Of a stretch of DNA of 37,869 bases, positions 24,616-30,184 are shown piece after piece. Both the position numbers and the translations under genes were made by a program. A model generated the notes under the pieces. It searched no databases, was not told the DNA's origin, and saw only the letters and a program-made list of their open reading frames with translations. The DNA is from Elusimicrobiota bacterium (lineage in GTDB: Bacteria > Elusimicrobiota > Elusimicrobia > Elusimicrobiales > UBA9959). The stretch lies in the NCBI GenBank assembly GCA_019135865.1, contig JAGVVD010000045.1:1-37869 (forward strand), in the 5' to 3' direction. Position 1 is the first letter of the stretch; the number at the start of each line of letters is the position of its first letter.

Positions 24616-24873
24616 ATGGAAATCATCAACCTCACAGAACACAAGGAAATCACGCGGGACGAAATCGCAAAGGCGCTTCGAATCGCCAGCTACGGAGAGG
24701 AATGGGACGGCAGCACCTCCATCCGCATCGAGGCGGTCATCAACCGCGCCACGGGGTACTTCAAGGTCTGCGGGACGAGCGTCTCCGCAATTGTCGCGAA
24801 ACACCGCAACGGAGGTCACATCTACCAGATAGAGGCGGCGCACGGCGTGGTACGCATCCTGCAGAGGTATTGA
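24616..24873 (+). CDS. Small phage early protein, unknown function
   Basis: This 85-aa protein follows promoter P2. The start at ATG 24616 puts AAAAGGA about 10 nt upstream, like the leaders of neighbouring early genes; ATG 24595 in the same frame is the alternative. Its sequence (NLTEHKEITRDEIAKALRIA near the N-terminus and IRIEAVINRATGYFKVCGTS in the middle) suggests a helical start and a beta-rich end. I recognise no family or motif. It ends 10 nt before the dyad that precedes the next promoter, so it is a one-gene transcription unit. Confidence 0.6.
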   Translation: MEIINLTEHKEITRDEIAKALRIASYGEEWDGSTSIRIEAVINRATGYFKVCGTSVSAIVAKHRNGGHIYQIEAAHGVVRILQRY

Positions 24874-24882
24874 GAGGGAAAA

Positions 24883-24896
24883 CGCAAGAATATGCG
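24883..24896 (+). promoter_or_regulatory. CGCA-N6-TGCG dyad upstream of P3
   Basis: CGCA at 24883-24886 and TGCG at 24893-24896, gap AGAATA. The surrounding AACGCAAGAATATGCGAATA is identical to that before P2, so dyad and promoter were duplicated as one block. Confidence 0.5.
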
Positions 24897-24918
24897 AATA
24901 AAAATTTTATTAACCGCA

Positions 24919-24965
24919 TGGCGACTGGATTAAGCACAAAGACGGCCCTTATTAAGCGGCGTACC
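24919..24965 (+). promoter_or_regulatory. Conserved early promoter element P3
   Basis: GCGACTGGATTAA at 24921-24933, 16 nt, TATTAAG at 24950-24956, GCGTACC at 24959-24965. ATTAA boxes at 24909, 24929 and 24951 are spaced 20 and 22 bp, as in P2 and P5. It precedes the gene at 25017. Confidence 0.75.
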
Positions 24966-25016
24966 AAGGGAAACGCCCGAGGACATCAACCGAAGCACGA
25001 AACAAGGGACACGACC

Positions 25017-25529
25017 ATGGAAGAAACGAAAACCTACTGGAACGGAAACGGCAAGCACCAGGAACTCTACGACGCGCAGTGGCAGGAACTGGTCCTCATC
25101 AACGGCAACGCGGGCACGGTGCAGGGAGAGGTGCTGCGGGCGGCCAGCCGCCTCTACCACCGCTGGTTCAACGACGGCGACCGCATCGAGGAGCATGGGC
25201 AGATCACCGACAGCAGCGCCGAGAACGCCTGGGGCTTCCTCCATCTGGCGCACACCCTCCTGCCCGAGGGCGAGGGCAGGCAAGCCCTCAAGGCCATCGC
25301 CGAAATCGCCGCGGACGCAGCCGCTGCGGACAGCGTGGCCGAATACGAGGAGGAGCTCGAGCGCCTCGCCGACGCGGCGGTCCTCTACGCGGCCACCCGC
25401 CCGCTGGTCCCCACGGACGAGGACATGATCGACAGCAAGTGGGAAGACCACTGCATCGACGTCTGCGACCTCCAGCCGGAGGAGGACGAGGAGGAAGAGG
25501 ACGAATACTACGAGGAGGACGAGCTGTAG
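25017..25529 (+). CDS. Helical phage early protein with strongly acidic tail
   Basis: This 170-aa protein starts at ATG 25017 with AAGGGAC about 9 nt upstream. The body is helical: EVLRAASRLYHRWFNDGDRI, then AWGFLHLAHTLLPEGEGRQA and an Ala-rich helix (IAEIAADAAAADSVAEYEEE). The last 20 residues are almost all Glu, Asp and Tyr (EEDEEEEDEYYEEDEL). An acidic tail like this can mimic DNA or mask basic partners, as in some phage anti-defence proteins; that is only a possibility here. No catalytic motif is seen. A GC-rich hairpin follows the stop and promoter P4 comes next, so this is a one-gene unit. Confidence 0.65.
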   Translation: MEETKTYWNGNGKHQELYDAQWQELVLINGNAGTVQGEVLRAASRLYHRWFNDGDRIEEHGQITDSSAENAWGFLHLAHTLLPEGEGRQALKAIAEIAADAAAADSVAEYEEELERLADAAVLYAATRPLVPTDEDMIDSKWEDHCIDVCDLQPEEDEEEEDEYYEEDEL

Positions 25530-25538
25530 GGAGCCGCC

Positions 25539-25561
25539 GCCCCGCCCGCAACGGGCGGGGC
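25539..25561 (+). terminator. GC-rich hairpin after the acidic-tail gene
   Basis: GCCCCGCCCG at 25539-25548 pairs perfectly with CGGGCGGGGC at 25552-25561 around a 3-nt loop. No T-run follows, so it may be a weak or Rho-assisted terminator or a 3-prime stabiliser. Similar hairpins follow other early genes (25919, 26482, 27205, 29179). Confidence 0.5.
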
Positions 25562-25600
25562 AATCCAGGCAATTGCGATTAAAGGCGTTAATAAACGGGA

Positions 25601-25657
25601 TTGCGACTGGATTAAACGGTTTGAGCGAGCCTATTAAGCACCGTACCGAGTGGTACG
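25601..25657 (+). promoter_or_regulatory. Conserved early promoter element P4 with leader hairpin
   Basis: TTGCGACTGGATTAA at 25601-25615, 16 nt, TATTAAG at 25632-25638. A leader hairpin then pairs CGTACC (25642-25647) with GGTACG (25652-25657). The upstream box is ATAAA at 25591, in the place where P2, P3 and P5 have ATTAA. It serves the three-gene unit 25688-26475. Confidence 0.75.
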
Positions 25658-25687
25658 AGAGCAACCCCAGAACCAAGGGACACGAAC

Positions 25688-25906
25688 ATGGCAGAAGAAA
25701 AGATAATCAAACTGGAGCAGACGGGCATCAAGGTGAAGCTGATCGGCGAGGACGGCAATGCGTTCTACATCCTCGGGAAGGTGCAAAGCGCCCTGCGCCG
25801 CGGCGGCAAGGGCAAGGAGTTCATCGACACCTTCATGAAGGAAGCCACCAGCGGCGACTACAACCACCTCCTCGCCACAGTGATGGAGGTCGTCGACGTC
25901 ATGTAG
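25688..25906 (+). CDS. Small phage early protein, paralog of 26637-26858
   Basis: This 72-aa protein follows promoter P4, with AAGGGACACGAAC before its ATG. Its C-terminal half (YILGKVQSALRRGGKGKEFI, then a KEATSGDYNHLLATVMEVVD stretch) aligns with the product of 26637-26858 (ILGRVRRTLREAG, AASGDAEHLGDTLMAV), so the two genes are duplicates at the heads of successive operons. The common pattern ILGxVxxxLRxxG...ASGDxxHLxxTxMxVxD resembles short regulatory or helix-bundle phage proteins of unknown function. The N-terminus is a short beta-like stretch (IIKLEQTGIKVKLIGEDG). Confidence 0.65.
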   Translation: MAEEKIIKLEQTGIKVKLIGEDGNAFYILGKVQSALRRGGKGKEFIDTFMKEATSGDYNHLLATVMEVVDVM

Positions 25907-25918
25907 GAGACAGGAACA

Positions 25919-25939
25919 GCCTCCCCGCGATGGGGAGGC
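25919..25939 (+). other. Intergenic GC hairpin within the P4 operon
   Basis: GCCTCCCC at 25919-25926 pairs perfectly with GGGGAGGC at 25932-25939 around GCGAT. It lies between two genes of one operon and has no T-run, so it probably affects RNA stability or relative expression rather than ending transcription. Confidence 0.5.
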
Positions 25940-25958
25940 GCAACCACGGGAGACTGAT

Positions 25959-26195
25959 ATGCAGGACGAATTCTTCACGAAGAAAAGATGCGACCGCTGC
26001 GGCGGGAGCCTGGACGGCGGTCGCATGATGTCGCGGTTCAACACCGACTGCATCTGCATAAGGTGCGCGGAGGCGGAGAAAAGCCATCCTCGCTACCGCG
26101 AGGCGGTCGAGGCCGAACTGGCGGAGATCCGCAGGGGCAACTACAACTTCAAGGGCATCGGGTACGACGGAGGCAAGGCGGATGGAAAACACTGA
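25959..26195 (+). CDS. Small zinc-ribbon phage protein
   Basis: This 78-aa protein is a zinc ribbon: CDRCGGSL at residues 11-18 pairs with CICIRCAEAE at 31-40 (CxxC ... CxCxxC). Its tail reads HPRYREAVEAELAEIRRGNY and then NFKGIGYDG. I recall phage and plasmid proteins with the same pattern (CxRCG...CICxxC...HPxYxxAxxAE...GNYNFxGIG), whose function is not established. It is the second gene of the P4 operon; the next gene starts inside its last codons in another frame. The AACCACGGGAGAC leader supplies a GGGAG ribosome site. Confidence 0.7.
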   Translation: MQDEFFTKKRCDRCGGSLDGGRMMSRFNTDCICIRCAEAEKSHPRYREAVEAELAEIRRGNYNFKGIGYDGGKADGKH

Positions 26196-26475
26196 ACTGG
26201 AGAAGGCGGTCAGGGAGCGACTGGCCGCCGCCGAGGAGAAAATCCGCAGATGCCTCAAGTCTGCGGCGTCCGGCATGGACATCTACCGCAGACCGCATCC
26301 GGGCGAGGACGGCAACCTGCATCTGGCGGTCATCAACCTGGCATGGATTGCAAAGGAGATCGGCGAGTGCGCCAGGCAGGCCGAACAGGCATACGCGGCG
26401 CGTCTCGCCATGCTGAATGTCCTCAACAAGGCAGGCGACGCCAGCGCCGTCGAGGAGGAAGTGGAGGAGGACTGA
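26182..26475 (+). CDS. Helical phage early protein, unknown function
   Basis: This 97-aa protein overlaps the zinc-ribbon gene by 14 nt, consistent with coupled translation. It is helical throughout: ELEKAVRERLAAAEEKIRRC, IAKEIGECARQAEQAYAARL and an acidic end (SAVEEEVEED). A central DGNLHLAVINLAWIAKEIGE segment is the most hydrophobic part. No family or motif is recognised. It is the last gene of the P4 operon and is followed by a GC-rich hairpin. Confidence 0.55.
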   Translation: MENTELEKAVRERLAAAEEKIRRCLKSAASGMDIYRRPHPGEDGNLHLAVINLAWIAKEIGECARQAEQAYAARLAMLNVLNKAGDASAVEEEVEED

Positions 26476-26481
26476 CGGCCT

Positions 26482-26510
26482 TTCGCGGGGCGGACGCCCC
26501 GTCCCGCGAA
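26482..26510 (+). terminator. GC-rich hairpin ending the P4 operon
   Basis: TTCGCGGG at 26482-26489 pairs perfectly with CCCGCGAA at 26503-26510; the loop holds a second small stem (GGCG/CGCC-like). It is followed by GAAAAACGCA rather than T, so termination would depend on other factors. The dyad before P5 starts 7 nt later. Confidence 0.5.
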
Positions 26511-26516
26511 GAAAAA

Positions 26517-26530
26517 CGCAACTATCTGCG
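26517..26530 (+). promoter_or_regulatory. CGCA-N6-TGCG dyad upstream of P5
   Basis: CGCA at 26517-26520 and TGCG at 26527-26530 with gap ACTATC. The arms and gap length match the dyads before P2 and P3 while the gap sequence differs, which argues that the arms are the conserved part. Confidence 0.5.
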
Positions 26531-26552
26531 GGAAAAGGTTTTATTAAGAGGT

Positions 26553-26598
26553 TTGCGACTGGATTAACTCCAAAGGGATGGCCTATTAAGCGGCGTAC
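26553..26598 (+). promoter_or_regulatory. Conserved early promoter element P5
   Basis: TTGCGACTGGATTAA at 26553-26567, 16 nt, TATTAAG at 26584-26590, CGGCGTAC at 26591-26598. ATTAA boxes at 26543, 26563 and 26585 repeat the 20 and 22 bp spacing. It serves the unit 26637-27653. Confidence 0.75.
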
Positions 26599-26636
26599 AG
26601 GGCAGAATGCAACCACAACCCAATGGAGCGACGACA

Positions 26637-26858
26637 ATGAAGCAGAACACGAATGCGGAACTCAGGCAGACGAACATCACGGTTGACCTCGGCGGGATGA
26701 TCTACCATCCGGCGCTGATTCTGGGACGCGTGCGCCGCACCCTGCGCGAGGCGGGGTGCGACCAGGCGTGGATTGACAGCGTCCTGGACGAAGCCGCCAG
26801 CGGCGACGCCGAGCACCTGGGGGACACGCTGATGGCGGTCGCCGACCTGCGGATGTGA
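26637..26858 (+). CDS. Small phage early protein, paralog of 25688-25906
   Basis: This 73-aa protein starts at ATG 26637 with ATGGAGCGACGAC upstream; ATG 26607 in the same frame is an unlikely earlier start inside the leader. Its second half (ALILGRVRRTLREAGCDQAW, then ASGDAEHLGDTLMAV) aligns with the first gene of the preceding operon. Both genes stand directly behind a copy of the conserved promoter, so a promoter-plus-first-gene block was probably duplicated and then diverged. Function unknown. Confidence 0.65.
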   Translation: MKQNTNAELRQTNITVDLGGMIYHPALILGRVRRTLREAGCDQAWIDSVLDEAASGDAEHLGDTLMAVADLRM

Positions 26859-26902
26859 GGAGGCGGGAAATGCAGACAGAAACGCAAACCAAGGAGAAGA
26901 CC

Positions 26903-27196
26903 ATGAAGCACGAAACCACACTGGATCACGGCCCGCGCACAAACGACAACTGGACGAAGGGCACGGCCACCTGCAACGGCCTCGAATTCAAGTTCAACGT
27001 GAAACACTTCGACGAGCCGAGCGAGTTCGGCATCCGTGGCGGACGGATCAGCAAGCTCTGGCTTTCCCCTGGGGACGGCGACTTCCGCCACACCATCCTC
27101 AACTACGACCGCAAGTGGGAGCGCGGCTTCACCCCGCGAGGCAAGGGTGCGGAAGTCAACGCAGTCTACCAGGCGCTCATCGCGAAGTTCAACTGA
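26903..27196 (+). CDS. Small phage protein, DUF7678-like
   Basis: This 97-aa protein carries NDNWTKGTATCNGLEFKFNV, then EPSEFGIRGGRISKLWLS and a NYDRKWERGF stretch. The order WxKG...EFGIxGGRISKLW...NYDRxW matches what I recall of the small protein family DUF7678, seen in phages and mobile elements, with no known function. ATG 26903 has AAGGAG 7-8 nt upstream, as in neighbouring genes. ATG 26870 in the same frame also has a good GAGGAGG site, so an 11-residue longer form is possible. It is the second gene of the P5 operon. Confidence 0.65.
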   Translation: MKHETTLDHGPRTNDNWTKGTATCNGLEFKFNVKHFDEPSEFGIRGGRISKLWLSPGDGDFRHTILNYDRKWERGFTPRGKGAEVNAVYQALIAKFN

Positions 27197-27204
27197 AGCC
27201 ACAT

Positions 27205-27228
27205 CGGGCGGACGGGACGGCCCGCCCG
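27205..27228 (+). other. GC-rich hairpin within the P5 operon
   Basis: CGGGCGG at 27205-27211 pairs with CCGCCCG at 27222-27228. It starts 9 nt after the upstream stop and ends 20 nt before the next ATG, and no T-run follows. It resembles the other intercistronic hairpins of this region. Confidence 0.45.
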
Positions 27229-27248
27229 CCTCAAATACGGAGACGGAA

Positions 27249-27653
27249 ATGAAAAGGCAGCTGACAATCAAGAACCTCCCGGGGCATCTGCTGGACGAGG
27301 CAAGGGAGATGCTTCGCGGCGAGGACACCGTGGTCCAGGTGATAAGGTGGAACGGCAGGATGCGCGTGGTCGGCAAGGTCTTCCCCTACGAGCACTCGTG
27401 GGACGAGAAACTCCTGCTGACCATCAGCCAACGCGACCTGTTCACCGATGCAGAGCGGGCCGAGAACTACATCAACTACTACCATAAATACCCGTCGTGG
27501 TACACGGGGAAAAGGGACGAGGCGATGCTGGAGCGGATGCGGAACGACACCGACTACGATTCGGCGACGATGACATACGTCGAGCCCGTTGGAAGAATGG
27601 TGGACGGCGACTTCGTGTACACGGGCGAAAAGCGTTTCATACGGCTGGCATAG
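27249..27653 (+). CDS. Phage early protein, unknown function
   Basis: This 134-aa protein follows a TACGGAGACGGAA leader with a GGAG ribosome site. It begins KRQLTIKNLPGHLLDEAREM, then a beta stretch (TVVQVIRWNGRMRVVGKVFP), and has a Tyr-rich middle (AENYINYYHKYPSWYTGKRD). A C-terminal domain contains MTYVEPVGRMVDGDFVYTGE. I recognise no family. A longer reading upstream overlaps the previous gene and is rejected. It ends the P5 operon, and structured repeat SR2 begins about 80 nt later. Confidence 0.6.
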   Translation: MKRQLTIKNLPGHLLDEAREMLRGEDTVVQVIRWNGRMRVVGKVFPYEHSWDEKLLLTISQRDLFTDAERAENYINYYHKYPSWYTGKRDEAMLERMRNDTDYDSATMTYVEPVGRMVDGDFVYTGEKRFIRLA

Positions 27654-27733
27654 GCCGCAGAAGGAGGCTGAAAGAATCTTTCCGCCTCCTGATCCGCATA
27701 CGTTCGCCTTGTTTCGCCCGGCATGCGGCATTG

Positions 27734-27960
27734 CCTATTAAAATAGGCGAATGGGGGCCGAAACGCGGACATCCGCCTGAAAGCCCCCGACGTGGGCGTT
27801 TTTATTAAAATCGGCCTCGTCAAAAGCCCCGTTTTGACGGGCTTTTCAGAATCGCAAATTTCGCATCTGTGCGCGAATCTTTCTCCAGAAACCGACTTGC
27901 TTTTTTTTTCTTTGGAGCTGCGGCGTTTTTCTTCGCCCAGGCGACTTGCCTTATTCCATT
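27734..27960 (+). repeat. Structured repeat SR2 (full length)
   Basis: This is the same hairpin series as SR1: palindrome CCTATTAAAATAGG at 27734-27747; GGGGGC (27753-27758) with GCCCCC (27783-27788) around GCGG/CCGC; AAAAGCCC (27822-27829) with GGGCTTTT (27839-27846). Similarity to SR3 then continues through a CGCAAATTTCGC stretch, an ACCGACTTGC block, TTTCTTTGGAGCTGCG and TTATTCCA, for about 226 bp. It lies downstream of the P5 operon and could terminate it. Together with inverted SR3 it brackets the amidoligase gene. Confidence 0.85.
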
Positions 27961-28134
27961 CCCGCGTATTGCGGAAATCAAGTCGCAGAGCCGATAATAA
28001 ATGTCTTTTAATTCGCACGCCGCGACTTGCAATACGCCATTTCCCATCTTGAAAAATATGCAAATTTCAAACAGCATATTTCAGCAGAAAGAGAAATAAA
28101 AATAATAATCATTTTATTCGCTATTTCTTTCGGT

Positions 28135-28180
28135 TTGCGACTGGATTAAGTGTTCTTACGGGGCTTATTAAGCGGCGTAA
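28135..28180 (+). promoter_or_regulatory. Conserved early promoter element P6
   Basis: TTGCGACTGGATTAA at 28135-28149, 16 nt, TATTAAG at 28166-28172, CGGCGTAA after it. The first ATTAA box is missing, but the upstream 50 nt are AT-rich (AATAATAATCATTTTATTCG), like an UP element. It precedes the amidoligase gene by about 100 nt. Confidence 0.75.
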
Positions 28181-28280
28181 CCAGAAGGAGCGCAACGGAA
28201 TACGCCAGAGCGCGCCACCCGCCCCGCGGCGCCCCGAAGCCGCCGCGGACCAACCCAAGCCCCCAACCAGGGAGAACACC

Positions 28281-29168
28281 ATGAACCAGAAACTCGAAAC
28301 CATCAAGAGCCTCCACTTCGGCATCGAAAACGAATTCGAAAACATCACCCGCCAGCGCATGGCCGACGCCATCCTGAGCGTGGTCGGCGGAACAATCCGC
28401 TACGGCGGCCCCCACAGCGCCGTCACGGTGGTCGCGCCAGACGGACGCGAATGGAAGGCAATCAGCGACGCAAGCCTCAACACGGGGGCAGAGTTCGTGA
28501 CGCCCATACTCGGGTGGGACGACCTGCCCACCTACCAGGAGTGCATCCGCGCCATCCGCCACGCCGGAGCGAAGACGCCCGAGACCACCAGCCAGCACGT
28601 CCACGTCGGCGCCGCCGACCTCACGCCCCAGCAGATCACCAACCTGGTGAGGAACTTCTACAAGCAGGAGGTCCTCATCCACAAGGCCTTCGGGACGCTG
28701 GAGAACCGACTCAACCGCTACACGCGCCCCTGCGACCGCGCCTTCGTCGCCCGCATCCTCGACCGCAGGCCGAAGACGATGCGCGAGCTCAACGAGGCCT
28801 GGTTCGGGCGGTACACCCCCAACCCGGTCCACTACAACAATGAACGCTACCACAGCCTCAACCTGAGCCCCCTCTTCGAGGACAAGCGGACCGTGGAATT
28901 CCGCTTCGGCAATGGCACGACCCATGCAGGCGAGGCCCGCACAATGGCGGTCTTCTGCCTCGCGATGGTCGCGAAGGCGAAGCTGGCCAAGGCGGCCAGC
29001 GGGCGCAACCCGCGCGAGTACAACGAGACCACCGCGCGGTTCGACTTCCGCGTCGCCCTCCTGCACCTCGGGCTCATCGGCGACGAGTTCAAGACGGTGC
29101 GCCAGCACCTCCTCAAGCGCCTGCCCGGCTCGGCGGCCTGGCGCAACGGCAGACCGGAGAACCGGTAG
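28281..29168 (+). CDS. Amidoligase-type COOH-NH2 ligase
   Basis: This 295-aa protein matches the amidoligase family (Amidoligase_2), a glutamine-synthetase-like fold that forms amide or peptide bonds with ATP. Visible motifs in order are FGIENEFE at 13-20, W58 and ISDAS near 61-65, AEFVTPIL at 70-77, HVHVG at 106-110, RYHSLNL at 189-195 and TVEFRFGNGT at 204-213, supplying the acidic, His and Arg residues of the family's active site. ACCAGGGAG lies about 8 nt before the ATG. It is under its own promoter P6, between inverted repeats SR2 and SR3, and is followed by two gamma-glutamylcyclotransferase-like genes, a pairing known for amidoligases. The substrate is unknown. Confidence 0.9.
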   Translation: MNQKLETIKSLHFGIENEFENITRQRMADAILSVVGGTIRYGGPHSAVTVVAPDGREWKAISDASLNTGAEFVTPILGWDDLPTYQECIRAIRHAGAKTPETTSQHVHVGAADLTPQQITNLVRNFYKQEVLIHKAFGTLENRLNRYTRPCDRAFVARILDRRPKTMRELNEAWFGRYTPNPVHYNNERYHSLNLSPLFEDKRTVEFRFGNGTTHAGEARTMAVFCLAMVAKAKLAKAASGRNPREYNETTARFDFRVALLHLGLIGDEFKTVRQHLLKRLPGSAAWRNGRPENR

Positions 29169-29178
29169 CCGGGGGACG

Positions 29179-29228
29179 CGGGGCGGGCCACCGCCCCGCA
29201 GGGGACGCCGCGGACGGCAGCGTCCCCG
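29179..29228 (+). terminator. Two GC-rich hairpins after the amidoligase gene
   Basis: GCGGGGCGG at 29179-29187 pairs with CCGCCCCGC at 29192-29200, and GGGGACGC at 29202-29209 pairs with GCGTCCCC at 29221-29228, both without mismatch. The following GCCGCCTTTTTCAAG offers a late T-run at 29234-29238. They probably end or stabilise the amidoligase transcript. Confidence 0.55.
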
Positions 29229-29280
29229 CCGCCTTTTTCAAGCAGCAGAGGCGAAGAAATAATCTTTTCTTTTTCGCGCA

Positions 29281-29292
29281 TGGCGACTGGAT
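29281..29292 (+). promoter_or_regulatory. Half copy of the early promoter element
   Basis: TGGCGACTGGAT is the upstream half of the promoter family, preceded by AT-rich AATAATCTTTTC as in P7, but no TATTAAG half follows. It lies just left of SR3, so repeat insertion or rearrangement may have split a promoter. No gene starts behind it. Confidence 0.5.
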
Positions 29293-29310
29293 GTTTCCCA
29301 ATGACGCACA

Positions 29311-29537
29311 TTGGAATAAAGCAAATCTCAATCCCGAAGAAAGATGCGCAGCTCCAAAGAAAGTTTTTGCAAGTCGGTTTCTGAAGAAAGATTCGCGCAC
29401 AGACGCGAAATTTGCGATTCAGGAAAGCCCGTCAAAAGGGGGCTTTGCTCTAGGCCGAAATTAATAAAAACGCCGTCTTTGGGGGATTTCGGGCGAACGT
29501 CCGCGTTTTGCCCCCCAACCGCCTATTTTAATAGGCA
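29311..29537 (-). repeat. Structured repeat SR3 (inverted)
   Basis: On the minus strand it reads CCTATTAAAATAGG (29522-29535), a GGGGG/CCCCC stem around GCGG/TCGC, the CAAAGCCC/GGGCTTTC-like hairpin, then the same CGCAAATTTCGC, ACCGACTTGC and TTTCTTTGGAGCTGCG blocks as SR2, ending at TTATTCCA. Substitutions in stems partly preserve pairing relative to SR1 and SR2. It is antisense to the genes on both sides and forms an inverted pair with SR2. Confidence 0.85.
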
Positions 29538-29627
29538 GGCCTCCTGGCGGGGCGAAAGCGGAGGGCTTGTGCGCAAAAGACTTTCATGGGGAAAAGGCAC
29601 GGTAATAAAAGATTCTTTTCTCGGCCA

Positions 29628-29650
29628 TTGCGACTGGATATAGCGGCAAC
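29628..29650 (+). promoter_or_regulatory. Collapsed early promoter element P7
   Basis: TTGCGACTGGA is followed at once by TATAGCGGCAAC, as if the 16-nt spacer and half of each box had been deleted (compare TATTAAGCGGCGTACC). It lies 13 nt before the first gamma-glutamylcyclotransferase ATG, closer than any other copy. It may be inactive, or may act only as an operator. Confidence 0.55.
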
Positions 29651-29662
29651 GGGAGGTTAATT

Positions 29663-30184
29663 ATGCGCAGTGACACAATACTGGAGACAAAGATGGCCGA
29701 GACAAGATACCTCTACTTCGCATACGGATCGAACCTCTGGTGGCCGAGGATGCGCCAGCGCTGCCCGGACGCACGGGCGTGGGGCGGCGCGACGCTGGAC
29801 GGCTACCGCCTCGTCGAGCGGCTGTACGCCGACATTGAGAGGCGCACGGGCTTCCACGTCCAGGGCGTCCTCTACTCGGTCACGGCGGCTGACATCGCCT
29901 CCCTCGACCGCTTCGAGGGACTGGCGAGGGGGATTTACCGGCGCATCAACGTCAAGGTGAGATACGGGCGGCGAACCTACGATGCCTGCACATACGTGAT
30001 GACGAAGGAGACGAGGGCAGTCAGGCGCGGGAAGCCATATCCCGCATGGTACAGGAACATCTGCTCGATGGGCGCGCAATGGCACGGCATCGAGGACGAG
30101 TTCAAGGTCAGGAACACGGACGGCTGGTCGCTGGTATTCCCCGCGTCGGCCCCAACCAAGGAGAACGAAGATGACGGACAATGA
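29663..30184 (+). CDS. Gamma-glutamylcyclotransferase-fold protein 1
   Basis: This 173-aa protein has the GGCT (AIG2-like) fold signature: RYLYFAYGSNL, with YGSNL at 21-25 for the substrate-binding loop, and SLDRFEGL with E85 at the catalytic acid position. GIYRRINVKVR and CTYVMTK follow as in the family. GGCT enzymes cleave gamma-glutamyl amides and release 5-oxoproline. Here it may undo or mature the product of the upstream amidoligase. GGGAGG lies 6 nt before ATG 29663; ATG 29693 with GGAGAC is an alternative start. The last 14 nt overlap the second GGCT-like gene. Confidence 0.88.
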   Translation: MRSDTILETKMAETRYLYFAYGSNLWWPRMRQRCPDARAWGGATLDGYRLVERLYADIERRTGFHVQGVLYSVTAADIASLDRFEGLARGIYRRINVKVRYGRRTYDACTYVMTKETRAVRRGKPYPAWYRNICSMGAQWHGIEDEFKVRNTDGWSLVFPASAPTKENEDDGQ

